Source: Frankia sp. AgB1.9 (lineage in GTDB: Bacteria; Actinomycetota; Actinomycetes; Frankiales; Frankiaceae). From it: a DNA stretch of 64,000 nt. Shown here one piece after another: positions 39,116 through 48,144 of the stretch (its first letter is position 1; the number at the start of each line of letters is the position of its first letter). Under the pieces are notes generated by a model, which made no database searches, was not told the DNA's origin, and saw only the letters and a program-made list of their open reading frames with translations. The translations under genes and the position numbers were made by a program. The stretch is from the NCBI RefSeq assembly GCF_016786355.1, contig NZ_JADWYX010000037.1:16175-80174 (forward strand). The letters run 5' to 3'.

Positions 39116-40228
39116 ATGAAGACGCGCGCCGCCGTGATGTGGGAAACAGGCCAGGACTGGACGATTGAAGAGGTCGACATCGACACCCCCGGGCCGGGTG
39201 AGGTAGTCGTCGATATGAAGGCCTGTGGCATGTGTCATTCCGACGAGCACGTGCGCACCGGTGACATGCCGGTGCCGCACTTTCCCTTCATCGGCGGCCA
39301 CGAGGGCGCCGGCGAGGTCATCGAGGTAGGTGCCGGGGTGACCGCCGTCGCGGTGGGTGACCATGTGGCGCTCTCCTTCATGCCCGCGTGCGGCCGTTGC
39401 GCGTGGTGCGCGCAGGGAATGTCCTACCTCTGCGACGAGGGCGCGAAGCTGTTCAACGTCGGGATGATGGCCGACAACCGGATCGCTCACCGCATCGGTG
39501 ACAGGCCACTCGCACGGTTCAGCCAGCTCGGTGCGTTCAGCGAGAAGCAGCTGCTCTCCGAGCAGTCGGTCGTCAGGGTCGACCCCGACGTCCCGTGGCA
39601 CGCGGTCGCGCTCGTGTCGTGTGGCGTGGCGACCGGCTACGGCTCCGCCGTCGACCGGGCGGGAACACAGCCAGGCGACGTCGTGGTGATTGTCGGCGTC
39701 GGCGGTGTCGGCATCTCCGCCGTGCAGGGCGCGAGTCTCGCCGGCGCCTCGCGCATCATCGCCGTCGACCCGTTGGCGAGCCGCCGCGAGGCGTCGAAGA
39801 CCTTCGGTGCGACGGACACCTTCGCGTCGATGGAACAGGCGCTGCCCGCCGTCGCCGAGATCACCCGAGGCGCCATGGCGAACCGCGTGATCCTGACCCC
39901 GTCGACCCTGCACGGCTGGATGATCGAGCCAGGGCTCCAGCTGACCCGCAAGGGCGGTGTGTGCTGCCTGACCGGGGTCGCGCCGATGGCCGAGAACGAC
40001 GCCAAACTCAATGCGTTCACGTTCGCCATGATGAACAAGACGCTCGTCGGCTCGATCTACGGCAGCAGCAGCCCGCGTGAGCGCATCCCTTTCCTGCTCG
40101 ACCTTTACAGGCAGGGCCGGCTGAAGCTGGACGAGATGGTCAGCAGGACCTACACGCTCGACCAGGTCAACGAGGGATACGCCGACCAGGCCGCCGGCAC
40201 CATCATTCGGGGCGTCATCACCTTTTAG
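39116..40228 (+). CDS. Zinc-dependent alcohol dehydrogenase (NDMA-dependent type)
   Basis: 370 aa, ATG 39116; GGAG is 13 bases away, slightly far. Catalytic zinc ligands are in CGMCHSDE, GGHEGAG and VSCGVATG; the structural zinc has four Cys in CGRCAWCAQGMSYLC. NAD fold GVGGVG. The pattern (VPHFPFIGGHEGAGEV, LSFMPACGRC) is that of the actinobacterial NDMA-dependent alcohol dehydrogenase group, which holds its nicotinamide tightly and may use a mycofactocin-type acceptor. It oxidises a primary alcohol to the aldehyde used by the ALDH upstream. Confidence 0.92.
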   Translation: MKTRAAVMWETGQDWTIEEVDIDTPGPGEVVVDMKACGMCHSDEHVRTGDMPVPHFPFIGGHEGAGEVIEVGAGVTAVAVGDHVALSFMPACGRCAWCAQGMSYLCDEGAKLFNVGMMADNRIAHRIGDRPLARFSQLGAFSEKQLLSEQSVVRVDPDVPWHAVALVSCGVATGYGSAVDRAGTQPGDVVVIVGVGGVGISAVQGASLAGASRIIAVDPLASRREASKTFGATDTFASMEQALPAVAEITRGAMANRVILTPSTLHGWMIEPGLQLTRKGGVCCLTGVAPMAENDAKLNAFTFAMMNKTLVGSIYGSSSPRERIPFLLDLYRQGRLKLDEMVSRTYTLDQVNEGYADQAAGTIIRGVITF

Positions 40229-40285
40229 AACTGGACGCCGGGGCGTGAGCACGTCGCCGGCCTCGCTCGATTGTCGAGGAGTTCT

Positions 40286-41275
40286 ATGACCAGGTTCGTC
40301 GAAAGCACCATCACATTCCCGTACAAGCGGTCGCTGGGACCTGTGACGGGTGCGTTCATGACCGCGCTCGCGGAGAAACGCATTCTGGGCGTGCGCAGCG
40401 GCGCGGCCGTGCTGGTTCCGCCGATGGAATGGGATCCCGCCACCGGCGCCGAGCTGACCGCCGATCTGGTGGAGGTCGGCCCGGCGGGCACCGTCGAATC
40501 GTGGACCTGGGTACCGGCGCCCACCGAGCAGCATCCGCTCGACCGGCCCTTCGCATTCGCCTTCATCCGCCTGGACGGCGCGTCCGTCCCGCTGCTGCAC
40601 GCGGTGGACGCCGGGTCGGCCGCGGCGGTGTCCGAGGGCATGCGGGTGGCGCCTCGCTGGCGGGGACAGCGGATCGGCCACATCACCGACATCCAGTGCT
40701 TCGTACTGGGCGAGAACGCGGAGGTCGACGGACCCGACGCCGGTTCGCCGGCGCAGCCGGTCGAGCTGATGGACTACACGGCCGCGGTCACTTACAGCAC
40801 GCCGGTTCCGGTGATGGCCGACCGCGCCGTGGCCGCGACCCGGGAGCAACGGCTGATCGGCCTGCGCTGTCCGGCCTGCGCCCGGGTGTACGTGGGAGGC
40901 GACCGGCCCTACTGCCCCGTCGACGCCCTGGAGCTCGGCCCGGACTCGGAGGTTGACCTCCCGAGCACGGGGACCATCACGAACTTCATCGTGGTCGAGC
41001 CGGTGCGCTATCCGGGGCAGACGGAGACCGAGCCGTTCGCGCGGGTGTTCGTCCTACTCGACGACACCGAGGTGGTTCTCACCTACCAGCCCGTGATCGA
41101 CCTCCCGGTCGGCGACATCCACGTGGGCGTCCGGGTGGCCGCCGTGTGGGCGCCGAAGGCTGCCCCAGTCGACACCTTCAGTGGCATCGGTCGCCCGATG
41201 GGCAGCCTGCTCGGCTGGACCCCGAGCGGAGAGCCGGACGTCAACGACCCCGATCTCGTGAATCGGATCTACTGA
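40286..41275 (+). CDS. DUF35 OB-fold / zinc-ribbon acyl-CoA-associated protein (ChsH2-like)
   Basis: 329 aa, ATG 40286 after GAGGAG. It carries two OB-fold-like halves; the zinc ribbon in the second has CPACARVYV and a later YC (GGDRPYC), so at least three Cys remain. It ends with the typical ITNFIVVEPVRYPGQ and AAVW region. DUF35 proteins pair with thiolase-like proteins or hydratases in steroid side-chain degradation, binding the CoA ester. Its stop overlaps the start of a thiolase-like gene (TGATG), which supports a complex. The double OB arrangement is longer than a minimal DUF35 protein (~130 aa). Confidence 0.87.
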   Translation: MTRFVESTITFPYKRSLGPVTGAFMTALAEKRILGVRSGAAVLVPPMEWDPATGAELTADLVEVGPAGTVESWTWVPAPTEQHPLDRPFAFAFIRLDGASVPLLHAVDAGSAAAVSEGMRVAPRWRGQRIGHITDIQCFVLGENAEVDGPDAGSPAQPVELMDYTAAVTYSTPVPVMADRAVAATREQRLIGLRCPACARVYVGGDRPYCPVDALELGPDSEVDLPSTGTITNFIVVEPVRYPGQTETEPFARVFVLLDDTEVVLTYQPVIDLPVGDIHVGVRVAAVWAPKAAPVDTFSGIGRPMGSLLGWTPSGEPDVNDPDLVNRIY

Positions 41276-42318
41276 TGACCTCCAAGACGAGCTCGAAGAC
41301 GAGCACGGACATCGCTGTCATCGGCTGGGCGCAGGCCGCGATCTCGCGCCGGACCGACCAGAACGAAACCCAGATGCTGATGGCCTCCATCACCGACGCG
41401 CTGACCCCGTTGGGGCTCACTCGGGACGATGTCGACTTCACCTGCCTGGGGTCATGTGACTACATCACCGGGCAGGCGTTCTCGTTCGTCGCCAACCTCG
41501 ACGCGATCGGCGCCTGGCCCCCGAAACGCGACTCCCACGTGGAGATGGACGGCGCCTGGGCGCTCTACGAGGCGTGGCTGCGGCTGCACGAGGGCGACAT
41601 CGACATCGCGGTCGTGACTGGATCGGGTCGCTCGTCCACCGGCGACCCGTCGCTGATCTACCCGATGGAGATGGACCCCTACGTGCTCGCCCCGCTGGGC
41701 GCCGACCTAGTCACGTTCGCCGCGCTGCAGGCCAGGGCAATGATCGCCGCCGGCCTCGCCGACGAGCGAGCCATGGCCGAGGTCGCGATCCGCAGCCGCG
41801 GCAAGGGCACCGTCGAACAGCTGCTGGCCGGCGAGTACGTCCGCGAGCCGTTGCGGCGCCATGACCTGCCGCCCATCACCGACGGCGCCGTCGCCATGGT
41901 CCTGGCGACCGGCGAGCGGGCCCGCCAGCTGGTCGAGCGCCCCGCCTACATCACCGGGTTCGACCACCGGACCGAATGCCACAACCCGGCCTTCCGCCGC
42001 CTGGACGACTCGCCGTCCACCCGGATAGCGGCCCGGGAGGCCGGACTGGACGACCGCCCCGTCGAGGTCGCCGAGCTGCAGGCCTCGTTCACCCATGAAG
42101 AGCTGCTGTTGCGCCACGTGCTGGGACTGGGTGAGGACGTGGCCGTCAACCCGTCGGGGGGCGCCCTGCGCGCCAACCCGATCATGGCTACCGGTCTGGC
42201 CCGGATCGGCTATGCGGCCGACCACATCTTCGCTGGCGGCAGCCGGGCGCTGGGCCACGCGACGAGCGGGCCGTGCCTGCAGCAAAACCTCATCTGCGTG
42301 CTGGAGGGCCGGTCGTGA
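41275..42318 (+). CDS. Thiolase-like lipid-transfer/aldolase-type protein
   Basis: 347 aa, ATG 41275 overlapping the DUF35 stop by one base. Thiolase fold: DIAVIGWAQAAI, VTGSGRSSTGD, and C-terminal VNPSGGALRANPIMATGLARI with GGSRALGHATSGPCLQQN. The N-terminal active-site Cys is absent: the aligned region reads SHVEMDGAWALYEAW. It therefore should not perform ordinary thiolysis. Relatives (Ltp2-type) act as retro-aldolases with DUF35 partners, releasing a short acyl-CoA from a side chain. It overlaps the next thiolase-like gene by GTGA, suggesting a three-protein complex. Confidence 0.86.
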   Translation: MTSKTSSKTSTDIAVIGWAQAAISRRTDQNETQMLMASITDALTPLGLTRDDVDFTCLGSCDYITGQAFSFVANLDAIGAWPPKRDSHVEMDGAWALYEAWLRLHEGDIDIAVVTGSGRSSTGDPSLIYPMEMDPYVLAPLGADLVTFAALQARAMIAAGLADERAMAEVAIRSRGKGTVEQLLAGEYVREPLRRHDLPPITDGAVAMVLATGERARQLVERPAYITGFDHRTECHNPAFRRLDDSPSTRIAAREAGLDDRPVEVAELQASFTHEELLLRHVLGLGEDVAVNPSGGALRANPIMATGLARIGYAADHIFAGGSRALGHATSGPCLQQNLICVLEGRS

Positions 42319-43475
42319 TTCCCTGCGCGGTGGTCGGCGTCGGCCAGACCCACCACAAGTCGCGACGGCGTGACGTGTCGTTCGGCGGCCTCGTGCGTGA
42401 GGCGGTCTTCCGGGCCCTCGACGACGCTCGGATGACGATGGCCGACATCGACGCCGTCGTCCTCGGCAAGGCGCCGGACCTGTTCGAAGGCGTGATGAAG
42501 CCGGAGCTGTACCTCTCGGACGCGCTCGGCGCGGTGGGCAAGCCCATGTTCCGGGTCCACACCGCCGGCTCCGTCGGGGGGACGACCGGCCTGGTCGCGG
42601 CCTCGCACGTGCGGGCCGGCAAGCACCGCACCGTGCTCGCGGTCGCGTTCGAGAAGCAGTCCGAGGGCAACGCCCAGTTCGCCCTCGGTGCCGGGCGAGG
42701 CGCCTCACTCGGCGCCGGCGGCTCCTTCGCCCCCTTCGTCCGCGCCTACATCCACCGCAGCGGGGCGCCGGAACACATCGGGTGGACGGTGGCGGTCAAG
42801 GACCGCCGCAACGCGCTGAAGAATCCCTACGCCCACCTGAAGATCGCCGACATCTCGATCGAGAAGGTCCGGAACTCCCCCATGATGTGGGACCCGATCC
42901 GCTACCTGGAATCCTGCCCGTCCTCCGACGGCGCCTGCGCGGTCGTCATCACCGACGAGGACGGCGCCAACGCCGCGGCAGCCGACAACCGGCAACCGGC
43001 GTGGATCCTCGGCATGTCCTCGCGCAGCGAAGCCGGCGGCTTCCCCGGCCGCGACCCCGTCCGGCCACAGGCCTGCCTGCAATGCGCCGACGACGTCTAC
43101 CAGGAAGCCGGCATCACCAGCCCCCGCGAGCAGATCGACACGGCCGAGCTCTACGTGCCGTTCTCCTGGCACGAACCACTGTGGCTGGAAGCCCACCACC
43201 TCGCCGATGAGGGCGAGGGCTGGAAGATGACCGACAAGGGCCTGACGGAGATCGGCGGGGCATTCCCGGTCAACCCCTCGGGCGGCGTCCTGTCTACCAA
43301 CCCGATCGGCGCCTCAGGTCTGCTGCGTTTCGCCGAGGCGGCCAACCAGGTGCGTGGCGCCGCCGGCGAGCACCAGGTCGACGGCGCCAATGTTGCCCTC
43401 GGCATGGCCTACGGCGCGCAGAGCCAGTACTTCTCCATGTGGATCGTCGCCAACAGCCTCCAACCCTTCAGCTAG
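42315..43475 (+). CDS. Thiolase-like protein, second subunit
   Basis: 386 aa, GTG 42315 in a GTGA overlap. Thiolase fold: CAVVGVGQTHHKSRRRDVSF, KPMFRVHTAGSVGGTTGLV, LESCPSSDGACAVVITDE, and VNPSGGVLSTNPIGASGLLR. The position of the nucleophilic Cys is occupied by the TAGS stretch and the C-terminal CxG by GANVALG, so neither catalytic Cys is present. Together with the upstream thiolase-like and DUF35 genes it resembles heteromeric Ltp-type aldolases of steroid or branched side-chain catabolism. The alternative is a structural or lipid-transfer role. Confidence 0.87.
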   Translation: MIPCAVVGVGQTHHKSRRRDVSFGGLVREAVFRALDDARMTMADIDAVVLGKAPDLFEGVMKPELYLSDALGAVGKPMFRVHTAGSVGGTTGLVAASHVRAGKHRTVLAVAFEKQSEGNAQFALGAGRGASLGAGGSFAPFVRAYIHRSGAPEHIGWTVAVKDRRNALKNPYAHLKIADISIEKVRNSPMMWDPIRYLESCPSSDGACAVVITDEDGANAAAADNRQPAWILGMSSRSEAGGFPGRDPVRPQACLQCADDVYQEAGITSPREQIDTAELYVPFSWHEPLWLEAHHLADEGEGWKMTDKGLTEIGGAFPVNPSGGVLSTNPIGASGLLRFAEAANQVRGAAGEHQVDGANVALGMAYGAQSQYFSMWIVANSLQPFS

Positions 43476-43507
43476 AGCACACCGTCAGCGAGCTGAAAGG
43501 CCCCACC

Positions 43508-44704
43508 ATGGACCAAACGATTCCGGCTCCGATCCGCGAGCTCACGCCGAGGGTCCATGCCGCGGCGCTCGCCGGCGTAGGCGATCTCGCGCCTTCGACG
43601 ATGCGTATCGCCAACGCGCGCTACACCGATCCCGCCATCGCCCTCGCCGAGCGACGGACGACGTTCAGTGAACCGCTCCTGCTGACGCCGAGCTCCGCCG
43701 TCGCCGAACCGGGCAGCTTCCTGACCCTCGACCTGCTGGGCACCTCGGTCATTGTCGTCCGCGGCGGCGACGGACGGATCCGGGCGCTGCTGAACGCCTG
43801 CAGGCACCGGGGCGCGACGCTCACCGAGGGCTCCGGCTGCGTGCGCCGGTTCACCTGCTCGTACCACAACTGGATCTACGACACCGACGGCTCTCTCACG
43901 GGCATACCCGACCGACGCAGGGGCTTCAGCGACGTGGACCCCGCGACGCACGGACTCGTCGAGTTCCCGAGCGAGGAACGCCACGGCTTCGTCTGGGCCA
44001 CTCTCAACCCCGGCGGCGCGCTCGACCTCGGGAGCCACCTCGGCCCGCTCGACGCCGAGCTGGCGGCCTGGGGCCTGGACTACGAGGTCGCGGCGACGAT
44101 AACCCTCCAGATCGAGGCGAACTGGAAATGCGCGCTGGAAGCCTTTCAGGAGACGTACCACTTCCCGTACGTCCACAGCGAATCGCTCGTCGGCCGGGGG
44201 ACGATCTCCAACATCGTGACCTTCGACCAGCTCGGCCGCCACCATCGGCTCGGCGTGCCACACCGCACGATCGGCACCGATCCGCAGCCCGCTCCCGGCG
44301 AGAACATCTCCATCATCTACTACATCTATCCGTTCTCGGTGATCGCCACCTCACCGCTCGGCGGCGAGCTTCTCCAGTTCTATCCCGGACCGAACCCGGC
44401 GACATCCACGGTTCGGCACACCGTTCTCTCCCGTTTTCCGGTGGCCGACGAAGGCGTCGCCGCGTTCTTCGAGGACTACACCCCGCAGATTCAGGGGGTC
44501 GTCCGCGACGAGGACGCCATCGTGCTGGCGCGCTCGGGCCGGGGACTGGCCGCCGGCCGGACGGACGTCGTGCTGGGGCGCAACGAGATCGGATGCCAGG
44601 CCGCGCACCGCCAGCTCCTCGCCGACCTTGCCAGCCTTGATGACACATCTGCACTGGGAGGCCTGGCGGAGCAGCGAACGCTCACCACGACGGCGAACAC
44701 CTGA
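43508..44704 (+). CDS. Rieske non-heme iron oxygenase, alpha subunit
   Basis: 398 aa, ATG 43508. The Rieske domain (about 70-160) carries CRHRGA and CSYHNWIYD (Cys-X-His and Cys-X2-His) for the 2Fe-2S centre. The catalytic domain has NWKCALEAFQETYHFPYVH, supplying the two mononuclear-iron His residues. It hydroxylates a ring or alkyl position using O2. It has no adjacent ferredoxin, reductase or beta subunit, so it is likely of the KshA/monooxygenase-like homotrimer type with partners elsewhere. It is co-directional with the thiolase-DUF35 genes (32 bp gap). Confidence 0.9.
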   Translation: MDQTIPAPIRELTPRVHAAALAGVGDLAPSTMRIANARYTDPAIALAERRTTFSEPLLLTPSSAVAEPGSFLTLDLLGTSVIVVRGGDGRIRALLNACRHRGATLTEGSGCVRRFTCSYHNWIYDTDGSLTGIPDRRRGFSDVDPATHGLVEFPSEERHGFVWATLNPGGALDLGSHLGPLDAELAAWGLDYEVAATITLQIEANWKCALEAFQETYHFPYVHSESLVGRGTISNIVTFDQLGRHHRLGVPHRTIGTDPQPAPGENISIIYYIYPFSVIATSPLGGELLQFYPGPNPATSTVRHTVLSRFPVADEGVAAFFEDYTPQIQGVVRDEDAIVLARSGRGLAAGRTDVVLGRNEIGCQAAHRQLLADLASLDDTSALGGLAEQRTLTTTANT

Positions 44705-44763
44705 GCGACCCGGCTGGCGCCGACGCGTGTGCTCGAAGCATCGTTCGACGAAAAGGGGAGTTC

Positions 44764-46407
44764 ATGACAGTCGACGGCGATCTCGTGGCCAATTTCGCGG
44801 GCATCTTCGAGCTCATCGCCGACGCAGTACCGGACCGGCTCTTCCTCGTGGCGGGAGAAGTCCGCCTGACCTACGCGGAAATGGACGGGCGCGCCGATCG
44901 GGCCGCCCGACTCCTGCGCGAAGCCGGCGTCGGGCCGGGCGATCACGTGGGCATCTACGCGATGAACCGGGCCGAATGGGTGGAGGTGATGATCGCCTGT
45001 CTCAAGCTGAGAGCCGTGCCGATCAACATCAACTATCGGTACGTGGCCGCGGAGCTCAGCTATCTCCTCGACAACGCCGATCTGGTCAGCATCGTCGTCG
45101 ACGAGCGGTATCTTGCGACGCTGGAGGCGGCCCTTCCGGGCATCGCCACCGTGCGCTCCGTGATCGTCCTGCCGGATGGTGCGTCGCCCAGCACCGCACC
45201 GGCCCGGGGTCGCGCGCTCGGCGGCTGCGCGGTGATGGACTATGAGAGCGAGCCGGTCGACGGCGCGGCGGTACGCGTCCCGCGCTCAGGCAACGATCCC
45301 TTCGTCACGTACACCGGCGGCACCACCGGAATGCCCAAGGGCGTGATCTGGCGAAGCGAGGACCTCTTCTTCGCGTCCACCCGCCGACCGCTACCCGATG
45401 GGTCTATCCCGCGGCGGGTCGAGGACCTGCTGGCCCACACCTCGTCGCCGCCGGTGGTCACGCTGACCCTCGCCCCGCTGATGCACGGCACGGCCCAGCA
45501 GGGGATTCTCACCGCCTTCGCGGCGGCCGGCACAGCCGTGCTGTGGACCGGCCGCGAGTTCGACGCGTCCCAGGTGCTGCGTCTCGCGGCGACCGAAAGG
45601 GCCGTTTCCTTCGCCGTGGTCGGCGACTCGATGGCGGCACCGATCCTCGACGCGCTCGGCGCCGACCCGGATCGTTACGACCTGTCCGCGCTAGCCACGC
45701 TGATCAGCGCCGGCGCCCCTCTGTCGGAAGGGGTTCGCGAGCGAGTCCGAACCCAGCTGCCGCACGTGGTGATCCGCAACGTCTACGGCGGTACGGAGGT
45801 GGGCCATACCGGCACCGAGGTCAGCAGCGCAGGGCGGCCCCGGCGATTCCGGCTGTCCGCGGACGCCTGCGTGCTCGACGACATGCTGCGTCCGATCCAG
45901 CCCGGCTCACCTGCGGTCGGCCGCATCGCCCGCAGCGGCCGGATCCCGGTCGGCTATTACAAGGACCCGGCGAAGACCGCGGCGACCTTCCCGACGGATC
46001 CTGACGGAACACGCTGGGCGATACCCGGCGACCTCGCGAGAGTCGAGGAGGACGGAACGGTGCTCCTGCTCGGCCGGGAGAACACCGTGGTGAACACCGG
46101 TGGCGAGAAGGTCTTCCCCGACGAGGTCGAGGAGGCGCTCAAGGGCCACGACGGGGTAGCCGACGCAGTGGTCATCGGTGCACCCGACGCGCGCTTCGGC
46201 GAGCGCGTCGTCGCCCTCGTCGTCGCACGGGGTGGGCGTGCGTTGGACGTCTCGGCGGTGAAGGCCCACTGTCGGAGCCTCATCGCCGGCTACAAGGTGC
46301 CCAAGGAGATCCTCGTCGTTGACGCCCTCATCCGCAGCCCCAGCGGAAAGATCGACATCAGGTGGGCGCGGCGCACCGCAGCGCAGTTATCTGCCGCAGG
46401 CTCCTGA
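44764..46407 (+). CDS. Acyl-CoA synthetase (FadD-like)
   Basis: 547 aa, ATG 44764 after AAAAGGGGAG. ANL motifs: TYTGGTTGMPKGVI, NVYGGTEVG, GDLARVEEDGTVLLLGRE, and C-terminal SPSGKIDIRWA Lys. Full length for the family. The third CoA ligase of the window and last gene of the 12.5 kb run; it could activate a core or side-chain acid. A dyad CGAAGCATCG is just upstream (44736-44745). The gene ends about 100 bp before the poly-C/poly-G tract, so what originally followed is uncertain. Confidence 0.9.
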   Translation: MTVDGDLVANFAGIFELIADAVPDRLFLVAGEVRLTYAEMDGRADRAARLLREAGVGPGDHVGIYAMNRAEWVEVMIACLKLRAVPININYRYVAAELSYLLDNADLVSIVVDERYLATLEAALPGIATVRSVIVLPDGASPSTAPARGRALGGCAVMDYESEPVDGAAVRVPRSGNDPFVTYTGGTTGMPKGVIWRSEDLFFASTRRPLPDGSIPRRVEDLLAHTSSPPVVTLTLAPLMHGTAQQGILTAFAAAGTAVLWTGREFDASQVLRLAATERAVSFAVVGDSMAAPILDALGADPDRYDLSALATLISAGAPLSEGVRERVRTQLPHVVIRNVYGGTEVGHTGTEVSSAGRPRRFRLSADACVLDDMLRPIQPGSPAVGRIARSGRIPVGYYKDPAKTAATFPTDPDGTRWAIPGDLARVEEDGTVLLLGRENTVVNTGGEKVFPDEVEEALKGHDGVADAVVIGAPDARFGERVVALVVARGGRALDVSAVKAHCRSLIAGYKVPKEILVVDALIRSPSGKIDIRWARRTAAQLSAAGS

Positions 46408-46447
46408 CGGCCCAGGACTCCACGTGCGGGCGCGAACCTCGCCTAGG

Positions 46448-48079
46448 TCAGGGCATCGACGCGGCCGAGAAAATCCTCGCCGGAGTCTGACACCGACAGA
46501 CCGGTCCGGGGGCCCCCCCCCCCCCCCCCCCGGGGGGGGGGGGGGCGCCCGCGGGGGGGGGGGGGGGGCGGACCGGGGTGGCCGCGATGCCGGGGGTCTG
46601 GGCGGGCGACGCGCCGAAGATCTCGGTGTGGATGCGTCCGGCGTCGATCCCGAGCGCGACGAGCGCGGCGGAGATGTCAGCCATGAAGCGGTCGGGCCCA
46701 CAGATGTAGGCCTCCGCGTGGCGGGGCAGGTCCAGGGCGGACAGGACGGGGCCGGCGAGCCGCCCGCCGCTGTACTGGTCATCCACGTTGTCGCCCGGGG
46801 CGGGCTGGCTGAGGCAGACCAGCCGCCGGGCGCCCGGGAGGCCGGCCACGAGCGCCCGCGACTCGGCGGCGAAGGCCTCGTCGGCCGGAGTGCGGGCGCC
46901 GTGCAGCCACCAGATGGTCCTGCTGGATCCCTCGGCCGCCAGCGCGTGGAGCATGGCGAGGACCGGAGTCGCCCCGACGCCCGCGCTGATCAGCAGTACC
47001 GGTGCCGGTCCCGGCCGCAGCGTGAAGGTGCCCCGGGGCGCACCGACCTCCAACTCGTCGCCCACCCGGACCCGGGCGTGCAGGAAGCCGCTGCCGGCGC
47101 CATGAGGTTCCCGCTTGACGCTGATGCGGTACTGACCGGTGCCAGGGGCGCCGGACAGCGAGTAGTTACGCAGTACCGGCTGGCCGGTGGCGTCGGGGCG
47201 CAGCCGCAAGGTCAGGAACTGCCCGGGAAGCGCGGCCGGCAGCGCGGCGCCACCGGGATCGGCCAGGTAGATCGAGGAGATCGTCGGGGTCTCCGGCTCG
47301 ATCCGGGCCACGGCGAGCGGGCGGAAGCCGGGCCAGGCCGGCGGGGGCGCGGCGGCGACGAGCCCCGCGTTGCCGCCGCCGCTCTTCTGCTCCAGGATCT
47401 GCTGGAACGACGACCGCCAGCCGGGGCTGAGCGCCGGAATCCGCAGCGCCCGGGCCACCTGGTGGCGGGACCGGCCCGGCAGGTAAAGCAGGGCGTCGAT
47501 CTCCGCGATGGTCATTCCTTCCGGCCCGGACCCGACCTTCACGATGTCGTCGCCGGCCTGGACGGCCCCCTCGGCCAGAACCCGGAAGTAGAACCCGGGC
47601 CGATGCTCGGCGACCAGTCGGGCCGGCATCTGGGGGTCGTCGAGCCGGATGCCGACCCGGTAGCAGGTGACCCGCGGCTGCGTCACCTCGAACACGGCGT
47701 CGCCGATCTGGTATCGGTCGCCGATGCACACCTCGTCGTCGGCGAGGCCCTCGACGGTGAAGTTCTCCCCGAAGATCCCGGGCTCCAGGTCGTCACGGCC
47801 CAGCGCCGCCCGCCAGTACCGGTAGGACCCGAGCTGGTAGACGAAGACCGCCCGCTGCTCACCGCCGTGCCCGGCCAGGTCGCCCTGGCCATCACCGTCG
47901 ATGTTGAGGCGCCGGACCGGCCTCGGCCCGTCGACCGGCCGCTTCCACACCGCGGTGTGGACGGTCCGGCCGTGCCAGGCGACGTCGCGCGGCAGGCCCA
48001 CGTTGAGTGACCGCAGGACTCCTGCCGTCGTGACGGCACCAGCGGTACCAAGGGTCGCCGCGGGACTGGACACAGACAC
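46448..48079 (-). CDS. MOSC + FAD/NAD ferredoxin-reductase fusion, C-terminus truncated or altered
   Basis: 543 aa from GTG 48079. N-terminal MOSC domain (about 1-230; VHTAVWKRPVDGPRPVRRLNIDGDG, GIFGENFTVEG, VTCYRVGIR) binds a molybdenum-sulfur or related cofactor. Then an FAD domain (QPVLRNYSLSG) and NAD domain (LLISAGVGATPVLAML, AYICGPDRFM). Family members normally end in a plant-type 2Fe-2S ferredoxin with four Cys. Here, after GIAATPVRPPPPPAG, the frame runs into the poly-C/G tract, giving Gly/Pro runs and a short tail, so that domain is missing. The gene is therefore truncated, either biologically or by misassembly. Confidence 0.85.
   Translation of the reverse strand: MSVSSPAATLGTAGAVTTAGVLRSLNVGLPRDVAWHGRTVHTAVWKRPVDGPRPVRRLNIDGDGQGDLAGHGGEQRAVFVYQLGSYRYWRAALGRDDLEPGIFGENFTVEGLADDEVCIGDRYQIGDAVFEVTQPRVTCYRVGIRLDDPQMPARLVAEHRPGFYFRVLAEGAVQAGDDIVKVGSGPEGMTIAEIDALLYLPGRSRHQVARALRIPALSPGWRSSFQQILEQKSGGGNAGLVAAAPPPAWPGFRPLAVARIEPETPTISSIYLADPGGAALPAALPGQFLTLRLRPDATGQPVLRNYSLSGAPGTGQYRISVKREPHGAGSGFLHARVRVGDELEVGAPRGTFTLRPGPAPVLLISAGVGATPVLAMLHALAAEGSSRTIWWLHGARTPADEAFAAESRALVAGLPGARRLVCLSQPAPGDNVDDQYSGGRLAGPVLSALDLPRHAEAYICGPDRFMADISAALVALGIDAGRIHTEIFGASPAQTPGIAATPVRPPPPPAGAPPPPGGGGGGAPGPVCRCQTPARIFSAASMP
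46513..46568. repeat. Extreme poly-C / poly-G tract
   Basis: A run of 19 C (46513-46531) directly followed by 14 G (46532-46545), a short CGCCCGC break, then 16 G (46553-46568). Such runs are atypical even at 70% GC and the C/G junction is a self-complementary hairpin. It falls exactly where a conserved domain should begin in the minus-strand gene, suggesting a sequencing or assembly artefact. Confidence 0.9.
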
Positions 48080-48144
48080 ATGGTCTACCCGAGCAGGACG
48101 CGGTCCCGCATCCCGAGGACCGACGCGCCCGCCGTGACAGCCGT

